From positions 62,001-126,000 of the forward strand of contig JAUSFE010000138.1 in NCBI GenBank assembly GCA_030649945.1: a stretch of DNA of 64,000 nucleotides. The letters are read 5' to 3'. The translations under genes were made by a program, and so were the position numbers. This document shows, piece after piece, positions 18,903 to 29,888 of the stretch. A model generated the notes under the pieces. It was not told the DNA's origin, searched no databases, and was given only the letters and a program-made list of their open reading frames with translations. Each line of letters opens with the position of its first letter. Position 1 is the stretch's first letter. Origin of the DNA: Dehalococcoidia bacterium. Lineage in GTDB: Bacteria; Chloroflexota; Dehalococcoidia; SM23-28-2; RBG-16-64-32.

Positions 18903-20708
18903 ATGTCCAAAGAGAGCGCCCGCGAACTGTACGCCAGAATAGAACCATACATCGAGCAGTATGCGCGTGACTTTTACCGGGGAGATCGCGACAAGGGGTT
19001 CCGACACTGGGCGTTCCGCGAGGTGTTTCTTGAAGATGATGTTTCCGACTCAGAAGTTTTGGAGAAGACGTTAATCGACGGGCCCGACGACTTTGGAGTC
19101 GACGGCGTTCACATCGACGATTCCGAAGAACAGACGACAGTACATCTCTGTCAATCCAAGCACTTGACGCCGGGCACGACAGTTCCCGACACAGATCTGC
19201 AGGCATTCCTTGGCGTACCCGCCAAGCTCCTCACCCCTCAGCTCATAGCGATTTGCAGAAATGAGGAGACGCGCGCGCTTCACGACGAGCTAATTAGGCT
19301 CGTGCCAAACGGCTACGGCGTTCACCTCATCTGGGTCACAACCGGCACTCTGTCGCCTCGCGCCAGGAAATTCGCGGAGCAGAACGCCTCTTCGCAACAG
19401 ACGATTCGATTGGGTGAGGCCGACATTAGTTTCTCCCTGTCGTTCGATGTCTATGACCTCCGCGATCTGATCAACCTCTTCCAGACCCATCTCGAAGGGG
19501 AGGATGTCGCTGAGCCGAACGTCCAGCTACATGTGAGCGAAGGCCACTTCCATGAAGTTCCTGGTGACTACCCGACCCTGGAGATGACCATTCCTGTGGC
19601 CGAGATCATACGGGTTTTCGGTGAACATCGGTACAAGATCTTCCGGCTGAATCCCCGAGGGCCGCTGGCAAATAAGACAAACGGTGACATCCGGGACACA
19701 TTGAAAAACGAGACGTCTCGGCGAATATTCCATCTCCTGAACAATGGGCTCTCAGCGATTTGTGACTCGTTTACTAGAGAGGGTCTAACTGTCAAGGTTC
19801 GAAACTTTCTGATCGTGAACGGGTGCCAGACGACGGTCACGTTGTGGAATGCCCGGCACCATCTTGATGGGGATCCCAAGGTGTTAGTCAACTTGAAGCT
19901 AATCGAGTGTCCAGAAGCTCTACACCGTACTATCGCTAGGGCTACAAACAAACAGGCGCCCCTGAGAGCTGAAGACTTTGTGTCCACAGATCCAATTCAG
20001 ATTGAGCTGCAGAGACAGTTCGACGCGCTTGCCCCCCCCTGGTTCTACGAAGTTAAGCGAGGCGAGTGGGCGCGGATGCTGCGGCGGCAAGAATGGGTGC
20101 GCTATCGGGATGCCGATGGCTCCTACAGAAGACTGAAGAGCAAGGATGTGGCCCAAGCCGCCGCCGCGTATCTCGGTTTTCCAGGCGAGGCTAAGGACAA
20201 GATTAGGTTCTTCTTCGAAGATAGACTGGCGTCTCCGTTTGGTGACGAACTCTCGTACAAGGACGTGTTTTGTGAAGGCGTGAATGCCGTGCAGCTCTTG
20301 CTACCCGCAGTCCTGCTGCGCCGAATCAGCGCCGCAGTTGAGCGCGACAAAGAGGATCCCGCCCTAAGCGAGAGAGGCATCGCGGAATGGCTGGAGTACG
20401 CTCGTTTCCATCTGCTCTGGCTGACGGCAGAAATCATTCGCATTAGTGACGGTGCTGACTCGGGCTCATTGCCAACAGCACCTAGAGCAGGGCTACTCGT
20501 GTCGTCAGCGGACCTGTGGTTTGACACGACCTACAGAGTCGTCAGGCAAGCCGTTATGGCGAGCATCCGTGAACTTCGTGATCGCGGCGCCTATGCGGGG
20601 CCGCGGGAGTTCTTCAGGAGCCCCGGCTACTATCACCTGATTCGCGACAATCTTCTAGCTGCGCGTGACTTGAGCGAGGTCGATCCAGTGGCAAGGTTGC
20701 CCAGGTAG
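18903..20708 (+). CDS. AIPR family abortive-infection protein
   Basis: 601 residues from ATG 18903, chosen because GAGGAG lies 9-10 nt upstream; an in-frame TTG at 18879 precedes that site. The N-terminal part has the typical D-D-F-G-V-D-G-V-H-I-D and C-Q-S-K-H segments (a PD-(D/E)xK-like region in the family). The AIPR core shows H-L-L-N-N-G-L-S-A-I-C, L-I-V-N-G-C-Q-T-T and R-A-T-N-K-Q-A-P-L. AIPR proteins confer abortive phage resistance and often lie beside C5 methyltransferases and Z1-type ATPases. GC content is well below that of the neighbours. A TATACT -10 lies at 18860-18865. The likely partner, a cytosine methyltransferase, survives only as a fragment 0.4 kb away. Confidence 0.85.
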   Translation: MSKESARELYARIEPYIEQYARDFYRGDRDKGFRHWAFREVFLEDDVSDSEVLEKTLIDGPDDFGVDGVHIDDSEEQTTVHLCQSKHLTPGTTVPDTDLQAFLGVPAKLLTPQLIAICRNEETRALHDELIRLVPNGYGVHLIWVTTGTLSPRARKFAEQNASSQQTIRLGEADISFSLSFDVYDLRDLINLFQTHLEGEDVAEPNVQLHVSEGHFHEVPGDYPTLEMTIPVAEIIRVFGEHRYKIFRLNPRGPLANKTNGDIRDTLKNETSRRIFHLLNNGLSAICDSFTREGLTVKVRNFLIVNGCQTTVTLWNARHHLDGDPKVLVNLKLIECPEALHRTIARATNKQAPLRAEDFVSTDPIQIELQRQFDALAPPWFYEVKRGEWARMLRRQEWVRYRDADGSYRRLKSKDVAQAAAAYLGFPGEAKDKIRFFFEDRLASPFGDELSYKDVFCEGVNAVQLLLPAVLLRRISAAVERDKEDPALSERGIAEWLEYARFHLLWLTAEIIRISDGADSGSLPTAPRAGLLVSSADLWFDTTYRVVRQAVMASIRELRDRGAYAGPREFFRSPGYYHLIRDNLLAARDLSEVDPVARLPR

Positions 20709-20736
20709 TCGAAGAGCGTGAGGGTCGGAGGAAGAT

Positions 20737-21081
20737 ATGCCGAAATACCGCATCTACTACGAGTCCTATTACGACGAACACTCGGAATGGTCACACAGAG
20801 ATGCCGTGGCGCCGAGCAAGAGGCGTGCACTACAAAAGTTCTTCGCGGAACTTCTCGAATCTCTTAGCGATGCCGATCTTGTAGAAGATGCATACCCTCA
20901 AGACCTACGCCGGATAGATACGAAAGCCGAGTATTTCTGGTGGGAAGGAGATTGGCTGGAGGTCTACCGCGGGATTGAGGAAATAGACGCGGAGATATGC
21001 CCCATTTGTGAAGGGACAGGCGAGGTCGCTAGCCGCGTGGCCGAAGGGTTTCGCAGCCAGTTAAGCTCTGCATCACCATGA
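20737..21081 (+). CDS. hypothetical protein with C-P-I-C motif (possibly 3'-truncated)
   Basis: 114 residues, ATG behind GGAGGAAG. The start M-P-K-Y-R-I-Y-Y-E-S-Y-Y-D-E is strongly aromatic and acidic; near the end C-P-I-C-E-G-T-G-E-V looks like half of a zinc ribbon or a single DnaJ-type C-x-x-C-x-G-x-G unit. The last ~15 residues run into the junction with the truncated methyltransferase, so the native C-terminus is probably lost. It follows AIPR by 28 bp in the same direction with the same low GC and is probably co-transcribed. Function unknown. Confidence 0.55.
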   Translation: MPKYRIYYESYYDEHSEWSHRDAVAPSKRRALQKFFAELLESLSDADLVEDAYPQDLRRIDTKAEYFWWEGDWLEVYRGIEEIDAEICPICEGTGEVASRVAEGFRSQLSSASP

Positions 21082-21099
21082 TGCCCGCTGTACCTACCA

Positions 21100-21362
21100 G
21101 ACGACTGGCAGGGCGCTCCCCCCGCCAGTAGGACTGCCTCCCCCTTTGCCAGGCCTGCCGCCGCTAACACTTCATCAGCGGAGATACTGGTGATATCGTC
21201 CAAAACAGGGGCATCGGGAATGAGCCGCAGACCCTGGTTGGTTCGAAGCGTTGATTGGGCGTCTTTATCTATCTCCACGAACGTGCACGTCGCGAAACCC
21301 TCTTGCTCAAGGCCAAGGTCAAGGCCGCCAGCGCCGGAAAATAGGGAAATGCTCTTAAACAT
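21100..21362 (-). pseudogene. DNA (cytosine-5) methyltransferase, N-terminal fragment
   Basis: Begins as a normal C5 methyltransferase: motif I S-L-F-S-G-A-G-G-L-D-L-G-L, the acidic E-I-D-K motif II, and motif IV ending A-G-G-A-P-C-Q with the catalytic Cys. Homology stops right after that Cys near 21100; the frame stays open to 20964 but reads antisense through the 114-residue gene and contains none of motifs VI, VIII, IX or X. Only ~87 of about 350-400 residues remain, so it is inactive. Head-to-head remnant of a restriction-modification or defence locus with AIPR. Confidence 0.8.
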
Positions 21363-21621
21363 GGTGCATGAGGGTATCAGAGTTGCCTAGTGCAATCGTG
21401 GACTCGGAAAGCGCTGGGGTCAACCGCGAACTGGCACAGTTTTGTGCACAAAGGCCCGGCCGTGGCCCCCCACTGCCACTTCCCCCTCCCACCTCTCCCC
21501 ATCCCCACGATACGCTATCCCCGAAGGCAGCCGTCTCGCCCGGGGGCAATCCGCTAATCCGCTTGCCCGTCTGGGCTCCCCATCCGTTGACAGGTAGGGG
21601 CTGCGGGGAGGAGCCATATCC

Positions 21622-22047
21622 GTGAATCATCCGTGTCCATCTGTGGATAATAAGGCCCGCCGCGGCGGCCGCCGTCCCGGCGCCGGCGCCCCGCGCGGCA
21701 ACTTGAACGCCCTCAAGCACGGCCTCCGCAGCAAACAGTTCGCCGCCGTCGGCGCCCTCCTCGCCCAGGACCCCGGCGTCCGCCGCGCCCTCCTCGACAT
21801 CGGCCGCCGCATGGAAGCCCGGCGCGGCAAGGCCAACGAAGTCGCCGCCCTCCTGCTCGCCATGCTCTTCGACCGGGCCAACCAGGTAGCAGACGGCAGA
21901 TTGAACGTAGACACCCGTAGCGATGATTGGCGCGCAATCAAACAAGCCGCAGCCCGCCTCGGATACGAAGCCACGCCGAAAAACGAAAACGACAGCCCGG
22001 ACAATCAAACCGCAGATACGCCTCTGGGCAATCAACCAGACGCCTGA
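21622..22047 (+). CDS. hypothetical protein with G-N-L-N-A-L-K-H-G motif
   Basis: 141 residues, GTG start behind GGGGAGGAG. The segment R-R-P-G-A-G-A-P-R-G-N-L-N-A-L-K-H-G-L-R-S is a widely distributed motif at the N-terminus of small phage- or transposon-associated proteins; the rest is helical and Ala/Arg-rich with a polar tail. The tail (about 120-141) is encoded by DNA of lower GC. No enzymatic motif. Lies between the defence remnant and proS and belongs with the mobile island rather than with proS. Confidence 0.55.
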   Translation: MNHPCPSVDNKARRGGRRPGAGAPRGNLNALKHGLRSKQFAAVGALLAQDPGVRRALLDIGRRMEARRGKANEVAALLLAMLFDRANQVADGRLNVDTRSDDWRAIKQAAARLGYEATPKNENDSPDNQTADTPLGNQPDA

Positions 22048-22150
22048 CTCCCCCCAGAGGCGCGCGGCCACCCCTCTCCCGCGCACGGGAGAGGGGCAGG
22101 GGGTGAGGGCCCTCTTTGACCCTCTGACCCGCTGACCCTATCCTAATGCC

Positions 22151-23947
22151 ATGCGCATGTCCCGGCTCTTCGGCAAGACCCTGCGCCAGGTCCCGGCGGA
22201 GGCGGAGACGCCGTCCCACCGGCTGCTCCTGCGCGCCGGCATGGTGCAGCAGGTGTCCGCCGGCGTCTACGCCTACCTGCCCCTGGGCTGGGCCGTCCTC
22301 GAGAAGATCGAGCGCATCATCCGCGAGGAGATGGACCGCGAGGGCGGCCAGGAGATGCGCATGCCCTCCATCCTCCCCATCGAGCTCTACCAGCAGTCCG
22401 GCCGCGACCAGACGATGAAGGACATCCTCTTCCGCCTCACCGACCACCACGACCGCGAGTTCGCCCTGGGCCCCACCCACGAAGAGGTGTTCGTCGAGGT
22501 GTTCAAGCGCAACGCCCGCTCCTACCGCGACCTGCCCGTGCTCCTCTACCAGATCGCCCCCAAGTTCCGCGACGAGCCCCGCCCCCGCGGCGGCCTCATC
22601 CGCCTGCGCCAGTTCATCATGAAGGACCTCTACTCCTTCGACGCGGACCTCGATGGGCTGGAGGCCTCCTACCGCAAGATGTACGACGCCTACCAGCGCA
22701 TCTTCGGCCGCTGCGGCGTGCCCACCGTCCCCGTCCTCGCCGACTCCGGCGCCATGGGTGGCCGCGACACCCACGAGTTCATCTACCTGACGGAGTACGG
22801 CGAAGACTCCTGCCTCATCTGCCCGGGCTGCGGCTACGCGGCGAACGCCGAAGTCGCGGCCTTCGTCAAGGAGCCTGCCCATGCGGGCGAAGAGCCCGCG
22901 GCGATGCAGGAGATCGACACGCCCGGCCTGTACACGATCCAGGCCCTGGCGGAGCACCTGGGCGTGCCGGCCTCGCGCACCTGCAAGGCCGTCTTCTACA
23001 GCGCTGTCTACCGCGACCGCCAGGAGCCGGTGTTCGTGGCGATCCGGGGCGACATGGAGGTGAACGAGGCGAAGCTGCGCGGGGCCCTGGGCGCCCTGGA
23101 GCTGCGCTACATGAGCGACCAGGAGGCCGAGAAGGCGGGCTTCGTCGCCGGGTCGGCGTCGGCTGTCGGGCTCAGGGCTGGGGCCCTGAGCCACGAAGAG
23201 AGCGAGGCTGGGGTCCTGAGCCACAAGACCACCAGTGGGCCAGGGGGGGCCCCAGCCCCTGGCAACGTCCGCATCGTCGCCGACGACCTGGTGCCGCTGG
23301 AACGCAACCTGGTCGCCGGGGCCAACAAGCCGGATAAGCACCTCCTCAACGTCAACTACGAGCGCGACTGGCGGGCGGACGTCGTCGCGGACATCGCCCA
23401 CGCCCGCGAAGGCTACCTCTGCGCGCAGTGCCGATCGCCGATGGACCTGCAGCGCGGCGTCGAGATGGGGCAGGTGTTCAAGCTGGGCACGAAGTACGCA
23501 GAGGACTTCGGCGCCCTCTTCCTGGACGCCGAAGGCAAGCAGCGGCCCGCCGTCATGGGCAGCTACGGCATCGGCGTCGAGCGGCTGCTGGCGGGGGTGA
23601 TCGAGGCGAACCACGACGAGAGTGGCATCATCTGGCCCCGCGCGCTGGCCCCCTACGACGTGCATATCGTCGCCCTGCAGCCGGAGCGCCCCGAGATCCG
23701 CGAGGCGGCGGAGGGCCTGTACGGCGAGCTGCTGGCGGACGGCCTCGCGGTCCTTTACGACGACCGCGAGGAGAGCCCGGGCGTCAAGTTCAACGACGCG
23801 GACCTCCTGGGCATGCCGCTGCGCGTGACGGTGAGCCCGCGCAACCTGGAGAAGGGCTCGCTGGAGCTGAGGCTGCGCACGGCAGGGGAGAGCGAGCTGG
23901 TGCCGGCAGAAGGCGCCGCCGCGGCGATCAGGCAGCGGCTGGGGTAA
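22151..23947 (+). CDS. proS: prolyl-tRNA synthetase
   Basis: 598 residues of the bacterial (ProS type 1) form, charging tRNA-Pro and editing Ala-tRNA-Pro. Class II motifs are visible: motif 2 with F-R-D-E-P-R-P-R-G-G-L-I-R-L-R-Q-F, motif 3 with G-S-Y-G-I-G-V-E-R-L-L-A, and the R-L-R...Y-S-F-D region; an INS editing domain occupies roughly 230-400. Between S-A-V-G-L-R and V-R-I-V-A-D-D, about 30 residues are inserted, encoded by two ~24-bp near-repeats (ggctggggccctgagccac types, 23175-23235) that look like intergenic repeat DNA. The upstream spacer ends in a gagaggggcagggggtgag palindromic repeat. In Bacillus proS follows rasP directly. Confidence 0.96.
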   Translation: MRMSRLFGKTLRQVPAEAETPSHRLLLRAGMVQQVSAGVYAYLPLGWAVLEKIERIIREEMDREGGQEMRMPSILPIELYQQSGRDQTMKDILFRLTDHHDREFALGPTHEEVFVEVFKRNARSYRDLPVLLYQIAPKFRDEPRPRGGLIRLRQFIMKDLYSFDADLDGLEASYRKMYDAYQRIFGRCGVPTVPVLADSGAMGGRDTHEFIYLTEYGEDSCLICPGCGYAANAEVAAFVKEPAHAGEEPAAMQEIDTPGLYTIQALAEHLGVPASRTCKAVFYSAVYRDRQEPVFVAIRGDMEVNEAKLRGALGALELRYMSDQEAEKAGFVAGSASAVGLRAGALSHEESEAGVLSHKTTSGPGGAPAPGNVRIVADDLVPLERNLVAGANKPDKHLLNVNYERDWRADVVADIAHAREGYLCAQCRSPMDLQRGVEMGQVFKLGTKYAEDFGALFLDAEGKQRPAVMGSYGIGVERLLAGVIEANHDESGIIWPRALAPYDVHIVALQPERPEIREAAEGLYGELLADGLAVLYDDREESPGVKFNDADLLGMPLRVTVSPRNLEKGSLELRLRTAGESELVPAEGAAAAIRQRLG

Positions 23948-24041
23948 TCCCGGGGCTTGCCCTCAACGCCCCGCCGGACGCCCGGGCGGCAGCGCCCCCG
24001 CGGGCGGCGCCCATTTCCCGATAAATCGCTCGGAAATCTAG

Positions 24042-24070
24042 TTGTCACGTAGCGGGCGAAATGCTATAGT
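24042..24070 (+). promoter_or_regulatory. sigma-70-like promoter of the nusA operon
   Basis: TTGTCA at 24042-24047, 17-bp spacer, TATAGT at 24065-24070. Predicted start near 24077, 20 nt before an intrinsic-terminator hairpin and about 130 nt before nusA. Confidence 0.75.
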
Positions 24071-24097
24071 CTGTGACGTAATACGCTCTCGTTCAGG

Positions 24098-24122
24098 AGT
24101 GGGGTGGCACCCACTTTTTTTT
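24098..24122 (+). terminator. intrinsic terminator in the nusA leader
   Basis: agtggg-gtggca-cccact followed by seven T (24116-24122). The 6-bp stem can be extended by G-U pairs. It lies downstream of the nusA promoter and upstream of the start codon, so it would attenuate the whole nusA-rnpM-infB-rbfA-truB operon. Confidence 0.7.
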
Positions 24123-24207
24123 GGCCCTTCGCCAGGGCTCGGGACAGGCCTGCGACGGGTTCAGGCCGGCCCTGCGGACGGGAGCGTCGAGGGAGGTCGA
24201 TACGGGC

Positions 24208-25671
<1,464 letters not shown>

Positions 25672-25672
25672 C

Positions 25673-25974
25673 GTGCCCGCGAAGCCAGAACAGAGAGTAC
25701 GACGACTGCCGCAGCGCACCTGCGTGTCCTGCGGGAGCACTACGGACAAGCGTGAGCTGGTCCGCATAGTGCGCACGCCGGAGGGCCGCGTGCTGCCGGA
25801 CCAGACGGGCAAGATGTCCGGGCGCGGCGCTTACCTTTGCCATGACCCGAAGTGCTGGGAGCAGGGCATTGGCAAGGGCCGCCTGGAGCGCTCGCTGAAG
25901 ACGAAACTTTCACCCCAGGACGTCGAGGCGCTGTCCGCCTGCGCGCCTGTGGTCACCGTGACCGGAGGTGCGGG

Positions 25975-25978
<4 letters not shown>
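25673..25978 (+). CDS. rnpM: YlxR/RnpM family RNA-binding protein
   Basis: 101 residues, GTG start one base after the nusA stop. DUF448/YlxR signature: [30 protein letters not shown]. In Bacillus the homologue binds RNase P RNA and modulates its activity. Position between nusA and infB is the canonical one; the ylxQ (L7Ae-like) gene often found next is missing. Its TGA overlaps the infB ATG, which implies translational coupling. Confidence 0.93.
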
Positions 25979-27762
<1,784 letters not shown>

Positions 27763-27794
27763 CGCCCAGCCACCAACGGTAGAAAGGGGCTGAC

Positions 27795-28247
27795 GTGAGC
27801 AGGCGGTTGCAGCGTCTGAACGTCCTCTTTCGCGAAGAGCTGGCCTCGCTAGTAGGCTCGGAGCTGCGGGACCCGCGGCTGAGCGACGTCATCAGCATCA
27901 CCAGCGTGGACGTATCGCCGGACCTGGAGAACGCCCAGATCTACGTGAGCGTCCTGGGCGACGAGGAGTCCAAGGCCAGCACGATACGAGCGCTTACCGC
28001 CGCCGCTCCGTTCCTGCGCCGCCACCTGCTGGTGCGCATCCGCATCCGCCGGGTGCCAAGCCTGCACTTCGTGCTGGACGAGAGCATTGAGGCGGCGGCG
28101 CACGTCCTGGACCTGATGAGGCAGGTGTCGGAGAAAGAGGGTCAGGGGGACAGTGGGTCCAGGGGTGAGATGGTCAAGGAGCCAGAGGGGGTCAAGGGGT
28201 CAGGGGATCAGGCGTCAGAGGGTCAAGGGGTCAGAGACCGGCCCTGA
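27795..28247 (+). CDS. rbfA: 30S ribosome-binding factor RbfA
   Basis: 150 residues, GTG start. Residues 1-112 are RbfA (R-L-N-x-L-F-R-E-E-L start, D-V-S-P-D-L-E-N-A-Q-I-Y-V-S-V, and the terminal R-x-R-R-V-P-S-L-H-F-V-L-D-E-S), a KH-fold protein needed for 16S 5'-end maturation. Residues about 115-150 are a Gly/Glu/Ser-rich tail encoded by repeats of ggtcaaggggtcag type (28140-28240); similar repeats are intergenic elsewhere, so the tail was probably acquired by stop-codon loss. The stop overlaps the truB ATG. Confidence 0.95.
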   Translation: MSRRLQRLNVLFREELASLVGSELRDPRLSDVISITSVDVSPDLENAQIYVSVLGDEESKASTIRALTAAAPFLRRHLLVRIRIRRVPSLHFVLDESIEAAAHVLDLMRQVSEKEGQGDSGSRGEMVKEPEGVKGSGDQASEGQGVRDRP

Positions 28248-29161
28248 TGGCTGCCTCCGGTATCCTGAACGTCAACAAGGACAGCGGCCGGACGTCTTAC
28301 GCCGTCGTCGCGCTGGTGAAGCGGCAGGCGGGCGGTGCGAAAGTGGGCCACGCCGGCACGCTGGACCCGGCGGCCACCGGCGTCTTGCTGGTCTGCGTGG
28401 GGCAGGCCGTGCGCGTCAGCGAGTACATCATGGCGCTGCCCAAGGTCTACCGCGCCCGCGTCCGCCTGGGGTTCGCCACGGACACCTATGACGCCGAGGG
28501 GCAGGCCACTGCGCCGCCGCTGCCCGTGGACGTCTCGCGGGAACGCCTGCGCGAGGTGCTGGGGCGGTTCGAAGGCGACATCCAGCAGACGCCGCCGGCC
28601 TACAGCGCCGTCAAGGTGGGCGGCCGCGCGGCTTACCGGCTGGCCAGGCAGGGCGAGGCGGTGGTCCTGAGCCCGCGCCCGGTCCGCGTCTACCGCCTGG
28701 ACCTGCTGTCCTTTGAGCCCCCATTCTTCGAGATCGAGGTCGAGTGTGGGAAGGGGACGTACATCCGCGCGCTGGCGCACGATATCGGCCGCGAGCTGGG
28801 GTGCGGGGGGCACCTGGCGGCGTTGGTGCGCACGAGGGTAGGCCCGTTCAGCATCGAGAGTGCCATCCCGGTGGCGGACCTGGAAGCGCGGCTGACCGAC
28901 GGCAGCTGGCGGGAGCTGTTGCAGCCGCCGGACGTGGCGCTGACGGACCTGCCGGCGCTGACGATCAGCATGGAGGACGAGAAGGACCTGCGCCACGGCC
29001 AGGCGGTAAGGCTGGAGGAGGCGGCGAACCCGCCGGGGCCGGCGCCGAGCGACGGCGTGGAGTGCCGCGGCTACGCGGAAGACGGCTCGTTGATCGGCAT
29101 CTTGAGGTACGATGCCGGCGGCGGCGTCTGGAGGCCGCGCAAGGTATTCACCGCCGCCTAG
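28247..29161 (+). CDS. truB: tRNA pseudouridine(55) synthase
   Basis: 304 residues. Catalytic Asp40 is in G-H-A-G-T-L-D-P-A-A-T-G; other family motifs are G-I-L-N-V-N-K at the start, K-V-Y-R-A-R-V-R-L-G-F-A-T-D-T, P-P-A-Y-S-A-V-K-V-G-G-R-A-A-Y-x-L-A-R and C-G-K-G-T-Y-I-R-A-L-A-x-D-I-G. A short PUA-like C-terminal region is present. It isomerises U55 of the tRNA T-loop. Last gene of the nusA operon; its TAG stop is part of the CTAG where an inverted-repeat element is inserted. Confidence 0.97.
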   Translation: MAASGILNVNKDSGRTSYAVVALVKRQAGGAKVGHAGTLDPAATGVLLVCVGQAVRVSEYIMALPKVYRARVRLGFATDTYDAEGQATAPPLPVDVSRERLREVLGRFEGDIQQTPPAYSAVKVGGRAAYRLARQGEAVVLSPRPVRVYRLDLLSFEPPFFEIEVECGKGTYIRALAHDIGRELGCGGHLAALVRTRVGPFSIESAIPVADLEARLTDGSWRELLQPPDVALTDLPALTISMEDEKDLRHGQAVRLEEAANPPGPAPSDGVECRGYAEDGSLIGILRYDAGGGVWRPRKVFTAA

Positions 29162-29437
29162 GTGTAGTTCCCACGGACGTTGTTTACAGTCAATTGCAGT
29201 CAACGAAGGCGGAGGGGGCGTTCGCTTGTATCGCGGCGTGGTCGCTCCGCTCGCCCTACGAGTGCCTCAGGGCGAGCGGAAAGAGGGTCGGCCCGAATCC
29301 ACAGCCCGCCAAAAGGCCCCGACCCGCTCATGGTGAGGTACTCGTACCATGAGCGGCTGCCGGCCACTCCGCACCGGCGAAGTGCGGCCTCTTCAGGACG
29401 CTCCCCTGTAAACAACCTGTGTGGGAACTACAGCTAG
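29158..29437. mobile_element. MITE-like element, copy 1 (280 bp, CTAG-flanked)
   Basis: Bounded by CTAG on both sides. The left end tgtagttcccacggacgttg and the complement of the right end form ~30-bp imperfect terminal inverted repeats. Inside are two 11-bp-stem palindromes with 11-nt loops (ccgctcgccct...agggcgagcgg and ccgctcatggt...accatgagcgg). No transposase gene. Related copies lie at 42239 and 46347. The CTAG/TA flank fits IS630/Tc1-type insertion. Confidence 0.78.
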
Positions 29438-29505
29438 CGGACGTGGCCGGGGCGAGATAGGGCGGATTTTGCTCCCGCAGTCTCGCCGCGAGCGGAGTTT
29501 CACGC

Positions 29506-29533
29506 TTGACAACAGTCTCAGAATCATTATGCT
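29506..29533 (+). promoter_or_regulatory. promoter of the DUF5679 mini-gene
   Basis: TTGACA at 29506-29511, 16-bp spacer, TATGCT at 29528-29533, about 33 nt before the next gene's G-rich ribosome site. Confidence 0.6.
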
Positions 29534-29572
29534 TGTCGCAAAGGCAACGCCGTATCTAGCAGGGGGCAGAAC

Positions 29573-29713
29573 ATGCAGGCTTACTGCTTGAAGTGTCGGA
29601 CCCAGCGCGAGATGAGGGATGCCAAGCAGGTGACTCTCAAGAACGGGAGGCCTGCCACCCAGGGCCTGTGCCCGGTCTGCGGGACGAAGATGTTCCGCAT
29701 CGGCAAGAAGTAG
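29573..29713 (+). CDS. DUF5679 family small zinc-ribbon protein
   Basis: 46 residues: M-Q-A-Y-C-L-K-C-R-T...then G-L-C-P-V-C-G-T-K-M-F-R-I-G-K-K. The two C-x-x-C knuckles (C5/C8 and C33/C36) define a minimal zinc ribbon characteristic of DUF5679, common in Chloroflexota and Actinobacteria. AGGGGGC precedes the ATG. It has its own consensus promoter, suggesting high expression. Role unknown; DNA- or topoisomerase-associated zinc ribbons are similar in form. Confidence 0.85.
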   Translation: MQAYCLKCRTQREMRDAKQVTLKNGRPATQGLCPVCGTKMFRIGKK

Positions 29714-29888
29714 CCGGCACCGCTCAGCCTCAGATACGCCGCAGAACCGGCTCTGTAGCCAGGTCCTGTCGCCTGTCTATCTCGCATTGTCGGCCGCCGG
29801 GGCGCGCGCTTGCCCCGCTTCCGCCACGCGTTCCTGCGCCAGGCAAAAGAGGCTGGCGCCATAACGATAATTTCGTTAGAATGGCGGC

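Noticed and set aside
20964-21099. Extension of the C5 methyltransferase frame beyond the P-C-Q motif
   Set aside because: The sequence after the catalytic Cys lacks all later motifs and runs antisense through the 114-residue gene; treated as chance open frame.
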